A stretch of DNA of 5,985 bases from Methanosarcinales archaeon (GCA_012329085.1 JAAXQB010000198.1:1-5985), one strand, 5' to 3'; positions 1 to 5,928 are shown, numbered from the stretch's first letter. Numbers and translations are program-made. The notes: generated by a model from the letters alone, not told the origin.

Positions 1-46
1 TCCCTATATTATATCATGGTATTTTTAGAACAAAATTTCTTCAAAG
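1..46 (+). repeat. Left arm of 46-bp inverted repeat
   Basis: Perfect reverse complement of 448-493. It ends at base 46; bases 47 and 447 no longer pair. The outer end lies at the window edge and may be longer. Confidence 0.9.
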
Positions 47-114
47 CAGGCTGTCCCAAAACTCTATCAAATCAACAAATTTAAAATTTACACACAAAAA
101 TTACACATAAATTT

Positions 115-415
115 TAATTTTCAAGCCGCTTATTCTCTTCGAGAGCTCGTTCGGAACGAACGAGCGTTAGTATGGTTGTTTACGATGTTTATAAAATTTA
201 GTTCATCAGATATAGATAGAAGAGCTGCCGTTTTTCCATATTGGAATGATTTTAGTTTGATGCGTGATAGTTACTTTGATTTTCTTACACATTCTATAAT
301 TGTTTCTGTTGTTCCAAGATATTCTTGCCATGTTCGTTTAATCTTTCCATCAACAAGTCCGCGTTTTTAGGCGTACCAATAAGTATTACCTTTTAATTTT
401 TTCTTTTCAGGAAAT
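115..415 (-). pseudogene. IS1634/IS4-type transposase remnant, N-terminal part plus possible C-terminal scrap
   Basis: Read on the minus strand from about 410 to 170, one frame gives blocks such as KLKGNTYWYA, GLVDGKIKRTWQEYLGTTE, KSFQYGKTAALLSISDELN and FINIVNNHTN. This pattern (read-through of a YLG motif, then a YG-AAL helix and an EDLN-like segment followed by NNHTN) matches what I know of the N-terminus of IS1634/IS4-family transposases. The frame is broken by stops at 367-369 (TAA) and 271-273 (TAA). After NNHTN a palindromic element (145-165) interrupts it. Beyond the palindrome, another frame gives EENKRLEN followed by a stop at 115-117, perhaps the natural C-terminus joined by a large internal deletion. 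The catalytic domain is missing, so it is non-functional. The family call rests on remembered motifs, not on an alignment. Confidence 0.55.
145..165 (-). repeat. Palindromic element copy 1 (perfect stem)
   Basis: On the minus strand the arms are GCTCGTTCG and CGAACGAGC with a TTC loop; all nine pairs match. It sits where the N-terminal transposase remnant stops and the possible C-terminal scrap begins, so it either inserted there or marks a deletion junction. Confidence 0.9.
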
Positions 416-447
416 TCTCAAAGAGAATTTTCTTCTAAAAATTCCTT

Positions 448-493
448 CTTTGAAGAAATTTTGTTCTAAAAATACCATGATATAATATAGGGA
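448..493 (-). repeat. Right arm of 46-bp inverted repeat
   Basis: Perfect reverse complement of 1-46. Just inside it, 412-430 forms a separate hairpin (AAATTCTC, loop AAA, GAGAATTT), so the right flank of the element is rich in secondary structure. Confidence 0.9.
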
Positions 494-711
494 CTATTCT
501 TATATATGCTTTGTGATATATTTCAATAGCAATGTAGCCTAATTAGTGAATTGAATAGTTAGGGACTAAGGATTTAGATATGCAATGAAGTCGTAGGACA
601 CTGGTTTTTTAAAAAAATAATTGATTTTTTAATTATCTTTGAAAGTCAAGTTTAAATCATTAAAAATAATGATAGAAAATAAACTTTTTCAATTTATGAG
701 TAACTGATATT
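494..711. other. Non-coding spacer, no gene seen
   Basis: These 218 bases lie between the inverted-repeat element and the IS66 pseudogene. I find no convincing ORF, RNA gene or palindrome copy. The left terminal repeat of the IS66 element should fall here, but I could not pair it with a sequence downstream of 2263. Confidence 0.6.
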
Positions 712-1044
712 ATGAATTCTCCAACTAATGATGAAATTAGAAAATTATATCTAAAAGGAGAGGATGCAATTATTAAATATGTCTTAAATCTTTTTCAAAT
801 AATTAAAACATATCAGGATATGGTTGATAAAAATAGTACCAATAGTAGTAAGTCCCCTTAGAGTGATGGTTTTAAAAATTTACGGACAAAAAGTTTAAGG
901 TCAAAAAGTAATAAAAGTAACAGTGGACAATTGGGGCATAAAGGAAAGACTTTAGAAAGAGTGGAAAATCCAGATCATATAAATGCGTATAGTGTTAAAC
1001 AATGCAATAAATGTGATAAATCTTTTGAAACCAATGAAGTTATA

Positions 1045-1097
1045 AGCAAACGCTCATTCGTTCCGAATAAGCAAACGCTCATTCGTTCCGAATAAGC
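1045..1097 (+). repeat. Tandem pair of palindromic elements (copies 2 and 3) inserted in the IS66 gene
   Basis: Two identical 21-nt copies lie at 1052-1072 and 1077-1097 (arms GCTCATTCG and CGAATAAGC, loop TTC, 8 of 9 pairs), separated by AAAC, which gives a 25-nt period. The block is preceded by AGCAAAC, which looks like the tail and spacer of a lost third unit. The transposase frame changes here from VENPDH...ETNEVI (frame 1) to QKRQVFDIP (frame 0), as expected for an insertion of 53 nt (or 56). The exact edges are inferred. Confidence 0.85.
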
Positions 1098-1447
1098 TAT
1101 CAAAAACGACAAGTTTTCGATATTCCGATTCTTAAAATAGAAGTAACTGAACGAAGGGCAGAAATTAAAATTTGCGCGTACTGTGGTGCAAAAAATGTTG
1201 CTGAATTCCCATCTAATGTATCCTCTTATGTACAATATAGCAATAACATTAAATCAATGATGGTATATTTAAATAATCATCAATTCATTCCCTTGAATCG
1301 TGTAAGAGAATTTTTCAAAGATGTTTTTAATCATTCGGTCTCTAAATCTACTATACTCAAAGTAAATAAAGCATATGCAGAAAAAGTAAAACCTATCAAT
1401 GATGCAATTAAAGAACAGTTAATAAAGTCGCATGTAGTTAACTTTGA

Positions 1448-1472
1448 CAGCTTGTTTGGAACAAACACGCGA
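1448..1472 (-). repeat. Single palindromic element (copy 4) inserted in the catalytic FDET motif
   Basis: The core at 1450-1470 reads, on the minus strand, GCGTGTTTG, TTC, CAAACAAGC (8 of 9 pairs). Upstream the frame reads SHVVNFD and downstream [10 protein letters not shown]. Removing 25 nt restores [13 protein letters not shown], the usual IS66 sequence around the first catalytic aspartate. The inserted length equals the 25-nt tandem period seen elsewhere. The orientation is opposite to that of the other two insertions in this gene. Confidence 0.85.
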
Positions 1473-1761
1473 TGAGACGGATTTAAAAGTAGGAGGTAAA
1501 TTAAGCTGGATGCATATAGCTAGTACATTTAATTTGACACATTATGCAGTTCACCCATGTCGTGGCAAAGAAGCGATGGATTCGATAGGAATTTTACCTA
1601 ATTTCAAAGGGGTTGATGTACACGATTAGGGGAGATTTTATTTTATATATGAAGATTTAAGCCACAGTCTTTGCAATGCTCATCATTTGCGTGAACTCAA
1701 ATTCATTCATGAACAATACAATCAGGAATGGACAGAAAAAATAATTTGTTGTTTAATGGAC

Positions 1762-1814
1762 AACACTCGTTCGTTCCAAATGAGCAAACGCTCATTTGTT
1801 CCAAATGAGCTATT
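1762..1814 (+). repeat. Tandem pair of palindromic elements (copies 5 and 6) inserted in the IS66 gene
   Basis: Copy 5 (1765-1785) is worn: arms ACTCGTTCG and CAAATGAGC. Copy 6 (1790-1810) is perfect, with arms GCTCATTTG and CAAATGAGC. They are separated by AAAC (period 25). The transposase reads CCLMD before the block in frame 1 and KNEVDLVRQNND after it in frame 0, which fits an insertion of 53 nt. The exact edges could shift a few bases; for example, 1758-1810 also restores a frame. Confidence 0.85.
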
Positions 1815-2685
1815 AAAAATGAAGTGGATTTGGTCAGGCAAAATAATGATTGCCTTAATCCTGAAAAAATAAAAATGTATGAAATTCGATATAACAATAT
1901 TATTGAAAATGAACTTAAAATAAATCCGCTTCCAATAAAAAATCAGGCAAACGAGGCAGAGTTAAACAATCTCTATCTAAAAATCTATTTGATAGATTAA
2001 AAGAACATATGCATGAAGTGTTGGCATTTATGTATAGCTTTAGTGTACCCTTTGATAAAATCCAAGCAGAACTAGATGTGCGTATGATGAAATTGAGACA
2101 AAAAATATCTGGCACTTTTAGAACTATTGTCGGAGCAGAGATATTTTGTGCCATCCGCAGTTATATCTCTACTTCACGGAAAAATGGTTTCTCTATTCTT
2201 GATGCAATTTATGCTGCAATTATTGAGACTCCGTTTGCACCTCAATTTGTCCAATTGGAATGATGGGGGGAGAGTAGTTACAATTATAGTTTAATTATTA
2301 AATTTTTAGGATAGGTGTTAAATTAAAAATAAAAAATACAAAAAAATCTACAAAATTTATAAATTCATTTTACTATTTTTGTCAAGGGTGCGAAATATGA
2401 AATACAAAGAATATTTGTATCCCTTTCAAAAAGTATGGTAAAGTATATATCTATATTGCCTAAATCATTTATTTAAATATACTTTTTATTTCAAAACAAT
2501 ATTAGTTGCCATTAGATATTGAGTGGCTGAAACTGAATATAATTTAGCATGCTCTCATTTGATTTATTTATCCTCTAATTTGAAGCGGATACGAATATTT
2601 GAATATATTAAAAACAGAAGTTAAAAATATTTCGATTGGTGGAATTACAACGAGTGGATTTAAAAAGAAAAGAGTGAAAAATATC

Positions 2686-2706
2686 GCTCGTTCGTTCCGA
2701 ACGAGC
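2686..2706 (+). repeat. Palindromic element copy 7 (perfect stem)
   Basis: Arms GCTCGTTCG and CGAACGAGC around TTC, nine of nine pairs. It is followed by TTATAAAA, close to the TATAAAA/TATCAAA flank seen after other copies. Confidence 0.9.
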
Positions 2707-2938
2707 TTATAAAAAAATCTATTTTCATTCATTATCGCTATCTATTAATAAAATTTTATTATATATTTTTATCCTATTTAAATATTGTGTAAAATTGATT
2801 GCATTATATTTTGTATTTTTCATTCATATCACATACCGCACAAAATATCTTAAAATATATTACAAAGTTTATGTGTATTTCTTAATTCAATTTTATGAAT
2901 TCAGAGAAATTGAAAATTTCCCTCTGCATATAATAAAC

Positions 2939-2961
2939 GCTCGTTCTCTTTAAGAACGAGC
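2939..2961 (+). repeat. Palindromic element copy 8 (variant loop)
   Basis: Arms GCTCGTTCT and AGAACGAGC pair perfectly, but the loop is CTTTA (5 nt) instead of TTC, and the innermost pair is T-A instead of G-C. It is followed by AAAC and copy 9, in the usual tandem arrangement. Confidence 0.85.
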
Positions 2962-2965
2962 AAAC

Positions 2966-2986
2966 GCTCGTTCGTTCCGAACGAAC
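2966..2986 (+). repeat. Palindromic element copy 9
   Basis: Arms GCTCGTTCG and CGAACGAAC around TTC, 8 of 9 pairs. It is the second unit of a tandem with copy 8, spaced by AAAC. Confidence 0.88.
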
Positions 2987-3006
2987 TTTACAAATTGCAT
3001 ACTAAC

Positions 3007-3027
3007 GCTCGTTCGTTCCGAACGAGC
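3007..3027 (+). repeat. Palindromic element copy 10 (perfect stem)
   Basis: Arms GCTCGTTCG and CGAACGAGC around TTC, preceded by CATACTAAC and followed by TATAAAAAAA. Together with its left flank it is identical over 31 nt (2998-3028) to the reverse complement of 144-174. It lies about 25 bp upstream of the candidate TATA box of the membrane protein gene. Confidence 0.9.
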
Positions 3028-3052
3028 TATAAAAAAAGCAATAGTATACGAG

Positions 3053-3064
3053 TTTATAATATAA
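3053..3064 (+). promoter_or_regulatory. Candidate archaeal TATA box for the membrane protein gene
   Basis: TTTATAATATAA resembles an archaeal TATA box. A start site about 25 nt downstream would leave a leader of roughly 75 nt before ATG 3161. In such AT-rich DNA this is only a candidate; the stretch around 3121-3136 has another possible box. Confidence 0.25.
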
Positions 3065-3160
3065 ATTATATTAACAAATCTTATTTGAACAATTAACTTT
3101 ATTAACTTTGAGATTACTATACTATACATAAAATATAGGAAAACCGAAATAGGATATTAC

Positions 3161-3871
3161 ATGATTAAAATCTTAAAAATTAAAAATAAATTTCATCATA
3201 TATTAAATGAATTAAAACATCATTCGCCATTTACAGCATTAAGTGTATTAGTTGCAATGATAATTCTTGGTATATTTAAGACTTTTTGGGTGCAAGATAT
3301 TAATGATATGACAGATTTAAGAGATTGGTTTCATATTTTCCATCCATTGCACATTATACTTTCAGCAACTGCTACAACAGCAATGTTTTGGAGATATGAA
3401 AGAAAATTATTTAAATCAATAATTGTTGGATTAGTTGGATCATTAATGGTATGTGGAATAAGTGACTCCCTTCTTCCATTTATTGGAGGTTCGCTTTTGG
3501 GTGTGCAGATGGAACTCCATTGGTGTTTATTAGTACATCCTGAAACAGTAGTGCCTTTTGCAATATTTGGAGTGTGCATAGGAATTGTGGCAGAAGATTT
3601 AGTAAAAGATAAGACCATAACAATATTTTCACATAGTTTTCATGTATTGATAAGCACTATGGCAACACTTCTATTTCTTATATCATTTGGATTTACTGCA
3701 TGGTTTTCAAACATACCTGCAGTATTTTTAATTACATTTATTGGAGTTGTTATCCCATGCTGTTTTAGTGATATCATTCTACCATTACTTGTAAATAAAG
3801 AAGTTGAACATCCTAATGATATAAATCCACTTGGGTGTCCGTCGGCATGTTGTTTTTCAAAAAAAGATTGA
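3161..3871 (+). CDS. Polytopic membrane protein of unknown function with two duplicated HxxH/SD-x2-LP halves
   Basis: This is an intact 236-residue protein. AGGA at 3151-3154 lies 6 nt before the ATG and supports the start. About six hydrophobic segments are visible, near residues 23-44, 62-78, 84-108, 127-146, 157-180 and 184-211. The chain looks internally duplicated: HPLHIILSATAT (61-72) matches HSFHVLISTMAT (158-169), and CGISDSLLPF (98-107) matches CCFSDIILPL (200-209). Each half thus has an HxxH helix followed by a helix ending in C-x2-SD-x2-LP. Further histidines (20, 21, 58, 120, 126) and a cysteine-rich tail (GCPSACC, 225-231) suggest metal binding, but this is inference. I do not recognise the family. 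It stands alone, more than 750 bp from its neighbours on both sides. An inner-membrane transporter or metal-handling protein is possible; no substrate can be named. Confidence 0.85.
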   Translation: MIKILKIKNKFHHILNELKHHSPFTALSVLVAMIILGIFKTFWVQDINDMTDLRDWFHIFHPLHIILSATATTAMFWRYERKLFKSIIVGLVGSLMVCGISDSLLPFIGGSLLGVQMELHWCLLVHPETVVPFAIFGVCIGIVAEDLVKDKTITIFSHSFHVLISTMATLLFLISFGFTAWFSNIPAVFLITFIGVVIPCCFSDIILPLLVNKEVEHPNDINPLGCPSACCFSKKD

Positions 3872-3879
3872 TTTATTTT

Positions 3880-3917
3880 AACTATTTCCATCATTAATTT
3901 TATTGGATATAATAGTT
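3880..3917 (+). terminator. Possible hairpin after the membrane protein gene
   Basis: AACTATT-TCCA (3880-3890) can pair with TGGA (3904-3907) and AATAGTT (3911-3917), leaving a 3-nt bulge. It begins 9 nt after the stop codon. It has no strong T-run after it, so termination is a guess. Confidence 0.25.
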
Positions 3918-4159
3918 CCATATATTTAATCACAATGATTATGTGCATATATAAAATATTTTAATTTATAGATGGAATGACATTATAATCACTCTAACTT
4001 CTGACTAAATTTGGTAAAACACTCCAATAAAACAAGGGCGTATTTATTAAATTTATTCAAAATCTTTTTTAAATAATACAATTACTAAATTAGAATATTA
4101 AATCTGCTTTTTAGGGAATGATTTTAATTAAACTTTTCTATCATATACAATCAAATAAC

Positions 4160-4180
4160 GCTCATTCGTTCCGAACGAGC
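4160..4180 (+). repeat. Palindromic element copy 11
   Basis: Arms GCTCATTCG and CGAACGAGC around TTC; 8 of 9 pairs, with the position-5 change uncompensated. Flanks are TAAC before and TATCAAA after, as in the other copies. Confidence 0.88.
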
Positions 4181-4198
4181 TATCAAAGATTTTCTTAA

Positions 4199-4220
4199 AC
4201 TCATTCTGAAAAGTTTGAGT
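4199..4220 (+). repeat. Imperfect hairpin, possibly a degenerate palindromic element
   Basis: ACTCATTCT and AGTTTGAGT pair at 7 of 9 positions around GAAA. The left arm resembles a GCTCATTCG arm, and the hairpin is preceded by AA and followed by GTTTAC. It may be a worn copy between copies 11 and 12 or an unrelated hairpin. Confidence 0.35.
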
Positions 4221-4226
4221 GTTTAC

Positions 4227-4247
4227 GCTCATTCATTCTAAATGAAC
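4227..4247 (+). repeat. Palindromic element copy 12 (worn)
   Basis: Arms GCTCATTCA and TAAATGAAC around TTC, 7 of 9 pairs. The innermost pair is A-T, a paired change from G-C. It is preceded by TTTAC and followed by TATAAAA. Confidence 0.75.
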
Positions 4248-4392
4248 TATAAAATATTCATTTTCAAACGAATTAAAAAAAAATTTAATTTCTTTTCTCG
4301 GTTCAACTCCACAAAAATTAAAATGTGTTTAATTTATTAATTCATTGAAATAGAATTTACATATCATAAATTTCATGCATAAGAATGATACA

Positions 4393-4402
4393 TTTATATA
4401 AG
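4393..4402 (+). promoter_or_regulatory. Candidate archaeal TATA box for mch
   Basis: TTTATATAAG is close to the archaeal TATA consensus. It would give a start site near 4425 and a leader of about 200 nt, which is long, so a closer and less perfect box nearer 4540-4600 is an alternative. Confidence 0.25.
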
Positions 4403-4615
4403 TGAATATTCATAAAGAATGCATCAATTTCATTGTGATATGGGCGATTCATCCATAATATTTTAAAAAGAAAATCAAATTTAAATAATTTTTAAATAAA
4501 TTTTAATAAGCAATAAAGTTTGTAACAGACATTAATTTTAAATAAAAATTGCAAAAATGAAAAATTAATTTTTTTCTAAAAAGCATAACTTTTTGAACTA
4601 TATCAAATGAAATTT

Positions 4616-4622
4616 AAAGGAG
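4616..4622 (+). promoter_or_regulatory. Ribosome binding site of mch
   Basis: AAAGGAG lies 6 nt before ATG 4629 and fixes the start of mch. Confidence 0.8.
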
Positions 4623-4628
4623 AAATAT

Positions 4629-5579
4629 ATGATCAGTGTAAATAACGAAACAAAGAAAATTATAGACTATATAATGCACAATTCTGAAAAATTAAATATT
4701 AAAATATCCAAATCTGAAAATGGTGCAACCATTATAGATTGTGGAATTGAAACAAAAGGTGGATTGGAAGCAGGCAAATTATTATCTGAAATATGCTTAG
4801 GCGGGCTTGGAAGTGTAAATTATACACAAATGAATTTTGGAGATTTCACAATTCCTGCATTAGATATTGTAGTTGATAATGCACCACTTGGATGCATGGC
4901 ATCACAATATGCAGGATGGACAATAAGCGTTGGAAAATTCTTTGCATTAGGTTCTGGACCAGCAAGGGCATTATCTCTTGTAGAAAAAAAATTATTTGAA
5001 GAATTAGACTATGAAGACGATTCAAATGTTGCGATTATAGCACTCGAAACTGCAAAAGTGCCTGATGCAGAAGTAATTGAGTATATTGCAGAGAAATGTA
5101 ATGTCAAAACTGAAAAATTGTTTGTTGTAGTTGCACCATGTGCAAGTATTGCAGGTTCAGTGCAAGTATCAGCACGATTAGTTGAAACTGGATTACATAA
5201 AATGCATGCATTAGGTTTTGATATAAATTCAGTTATTAGTGGATATGGATTGTGTCCGATCTCACCTGTTGCAAAAAATGATATGGCGGGTATGGGAAAA
5301 ACAAATGATTGTTTACTCTATGGTGGAAAAACATGGTATTCAGTTGATTGCGAAGATTCAGAAATTGAAGAGATGATTAAAAAAGTTCCATCTAGTACTT
5401 CAAATGATTATGGCAAACCATTCATTGAAATTTTCAAAGCTGTAAATTATGATTTCTATAAAATAGATTCAATGTTATTTTCACCTGCTGAAATTACTAT
5501 TAATAATGTGCGAACTGGAAAAAATTTCCATGCAGGATTCGTTAATGTAGAAGTGTTAAGGCAATCTCTTGGTGTGTAA
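4629..5579 (+). CDS. mch: Methenyl-tetrahydromethanopterin cyclohydrolase
   Basis: Cytoplasmic enzyme that interconverts 5-formyl- and 5,10-methenyl-tetrahydromethanopterin (EC 3.5.4.27), the third step of CO2 reduction in methanogenesis, after formylmethanofuran and the formyltransferase. It is 316 residues, the usual length (about 315-325). Family signatures visible are GGLEAGK (44-50), CLGGLGSVNYTQ (56-67), APLGCMASQYAGW (85-97), LGSGPARAL (107-115), APCASIAGSVQVSAR (169-183), GYGLCPISPVA (205-215), YGGKTWY (231-237), SPAEITINN (285-293) and GFVNVEVLRQS (303-313). The start has a good ribosome binding site (AAAGGAG, 6 nt away), and the protein is complete with no frameshift. It stands alone, with about 750 bp upstream and no co-directional partner close by. 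Known homologues are soluble homo-oligomers. Its presence identifies the host as a methanogen or a close relative. Confidence 0.97.
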   Translation: MISVNNETKKIIDYIMHNSEKLNIKISKSENGATIIDCGIETKGGLEAGKLLSEICLGGLGSVNYTQMNFGDFTIPALDIVVDNAPLGCMASQYAGWTISVGKFFALGSGPARALSLVEKKLFEELDYEDDSNVAIIALETAKVPDAEVIEYIAEKCNVKTEKLFVVVAPCASIAGSVQVSARLVETGLHKMHALGFDINSVISGYGLCPISPVAKNDMAGMGKTNDCLLYGGKTWYSVDCEDSEIEEMIKKVPSSTSNDYGKPFIEIFKAVNYDFYKIDSMLFSPAEITINNVRTGKNFHAGFVNVEVLRQSLGV

Positions 5580-5653
5580 AATAACAATTATTGTATGAAT
5601 TGAATGTGTGGCTTTGGTAAATGATTTATTTTTCACATATTCTATGTTGAAAA

Positions 5654-5863
5654 ATGAATCAAAAAACCATTGTTCGAAATATTCAATCAGGTGAATGGAA
5701 AGCAGTCTGGAAAGTAGATAGAACACTAAGTATTTTTGAGTGTTGTTTATTTTATATATTGTTTTGTATAACAGACTTGTTGCAAATTAAAGATTATGCC
5801 TATAAAAATTTTGATTTGCCTCTCTTTTTACCCTACCAATTATATACTTCTATGAATTTTTGA
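5654..5863 (+). CDS. Doubtful small ORF, 69 residues, no recognised family
   Basis: An open frame starting MNQKTIVRNIQSGEWKAVWK, with a hydrophobic stretch ECCLFYILFCITDLL near residues 29-43 that could be one membrane segment. There is no ribosome binding site before the ATG, and no family is recognised. Its stop (TGA 5861-5863) lies in the left flank of a palindromic element (5866-5886), so the natural end may have been changed by that insertion. It could be a gene fragment or chance; 69 open codons are unremarkable but slightly long for DNA this AT-rich. Confidence 0.2.
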   Translation: MNQKTIVRNIQSGEWKAVWKVDRTLSIFECCLFYILFCITDLLQIKDYAYKNFDLPLFLPYQLYTSMNF

Positions 5864-5865
5864 TA

Positions 5866-5886
5866 GTTCATTTGGAACAAATGAGC
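5866..5886 (-). repeat. Palindromic element copy 13
   Basis: On the minus strand the arms are GCTCATTTG and CAAATGAAC around TTC, 8 of 9 pairs. The flanks, read on the same strand, are AAAC before and TATCAAA after, which match the extended consensus. Confidence 0.85.
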
Positions 5887-5897
5887 GTTTAATTTTT

Positions 5898-5915
5898 AGG
5901 GTTTTTCAAAACCCT
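5898..5915. repeat. Hairpin unrelated to the palindrome family
   Basis: AGGGTTTT and AAAACCCT pair perfectly with a 2-nt turn (in practice 7 pairs and a 4-nt loop). It is preceded by TTTTT on the plus strand and followed by CCTATG, so it is not a typical terminator on either strand. It ends 14 bp before the TATA box of the next gene and could be an operator-like site. Confidence 0.5.
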
Positions 5916-5928
5916 CCTATGTAAAAAC

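Larger units (their letters stand above)
1..493. mobile_element. Decayed insertion element bounded by 46-bp perfect inverted repeats
   Basis: The first 46 bases are exactly reverse-complementary to 448-493, without a single mismatch. The enclosed 400 bp hold a broken transposase on the minus strand (115-415) and, just inside the left repeat at 47-60, the string GGCTGTCCCAAAACT preceded by CA. From memory that string resembles the terminal repeats of several IS4/IS1182-type elements. No matching GGCTGTCCC end is present on the right. The simplest readings are an internally deleted IS (MITE-like), or an IS that landed inside a long hairpin repeat. Because the left repeat starts at base 1, it may extend further, and a target-site duplication cannot be tested. 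Confidence 0.6.
712..2263 (+). pseudogene. IS66-family transposase, disrupted by stops, a deletion and palindrome insertions
   Basis: Joining frames gives a nearly full IS66 transposase of about 473 residues (usual length roughly 450-530). It starts at ATG 712 (MNSPTNDEIRKLY). It shows the NSSKSP-SDGFK segment, GQLGHKGKTLERVENPDH, a zinc-ribbon-like pair CNKC and CAYC, KRQVFDIP, the catalytic FDET motif with [10 protein letters not shown] after it, VHD-GRFYFIYED, LCNAHHLREL, and a C-terminal helical part ending at TGA 2261-2263. Defects: TAG at 859-861 (in the usual PSSDG), an insertion of about 53 nt at 1045-1097, one of 25 nt at 1448-1472 inside FDET, TAG at 1627-1629 (where a tryptophan is expected), an insertion of about 53 nt at 1762-1814, and a 1-nt loss in the A-run 1937-1942. 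In order, the frames used are 1, 0, 1, 0 and 2. It is inactive. Terminal repeats were not identified. Confidence 0.9.
2264..3160. other. Gene-free AT-rich region with palindromes
   Basis: About 900 bases without a credible gene. It holds four palindromic elements (listed separately), a small hairpin at 2402-2420 (ATACAAA, loop GAATA, TTTGTAT) and a string TTTTTGTCAAGGGTGCGAAA near 2376-2395 that could be the end of a lost element. A frame at 2584-2712 is open for 43 codons and reads through a palindrome, but it has stops just upstream and no recognisable family. The IS66 right end must lie near its left edge; I could not define it. Confidence 0.6.
3872..4628. other. Gene-free spacer upstream of mch
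   Basis: About 750 AT-rich bases with no credible ORF or RNA gene. Contents I can point to are the hairpin at 3880-3917, palindromes at 4160-4180 and 4227-4247 with an imperfect hairpin between them, and a TATA-like box at 4393-4402. Many A/T runs make promoter placement uncertain. Confidence 0.65.

Noticed and set aside
176..370. Plus-strand 64-codon ORF
   Set aside because: It is antisense to the IS1634/IS4-type transposase remnant, which reads convincingly on the minus strand.
975..1235. Minus-strand 86-codon ORF across the IS66 pseudogene
   Set aside because: It is the antisense of the transposase, kept open in part by the stop-free palindromes. The same applies to 1703-1897 and 1915-2154.
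1937..1942. A-run with the heptamer A AAA AAT in the zero frame, at a -1 frame change in the IS66 gene, as in programmed frameshifting
   Set aside because: The gene already has two nonsense codons and three other frame changes, and IS66 transposases of this type are normally read in one frame. A simple one-base loss in an A-run explains it.
2686..2706. Palindromes as intrinsic transcription terminators
   Set aside because: The hairpins are followed by A-rich TATAAAA flanks, not T-runs; they occur inside a former coding sequence and far from gene ends, and archaeal termination relies mainly on T-runs.
2584..2712. 43-codon open frame (YEYLNILKTEVKNIS...) that reads into palindrome copy 7
   Set aside because: It has no start or ribosome binding site, stop codons directly upstream, and no recognisable family. 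It could be a gene relic but I cannot support it.
3331..3948. Minus-strand ORFs of 95 and 102 codons
   Set aside because: Both lie mostly or wholly antisense to the intact membrane protein gene, whose start signal and hydrophobic pattern are clear.
1045..5886. The regularly recurring palindromes as a CRISPR array
   Set aside because: The copies are dispersed, occur in both orientations, and tandem copies are separated by only 4 nt (AAAC), not by unique spacers; no cas genes are present.
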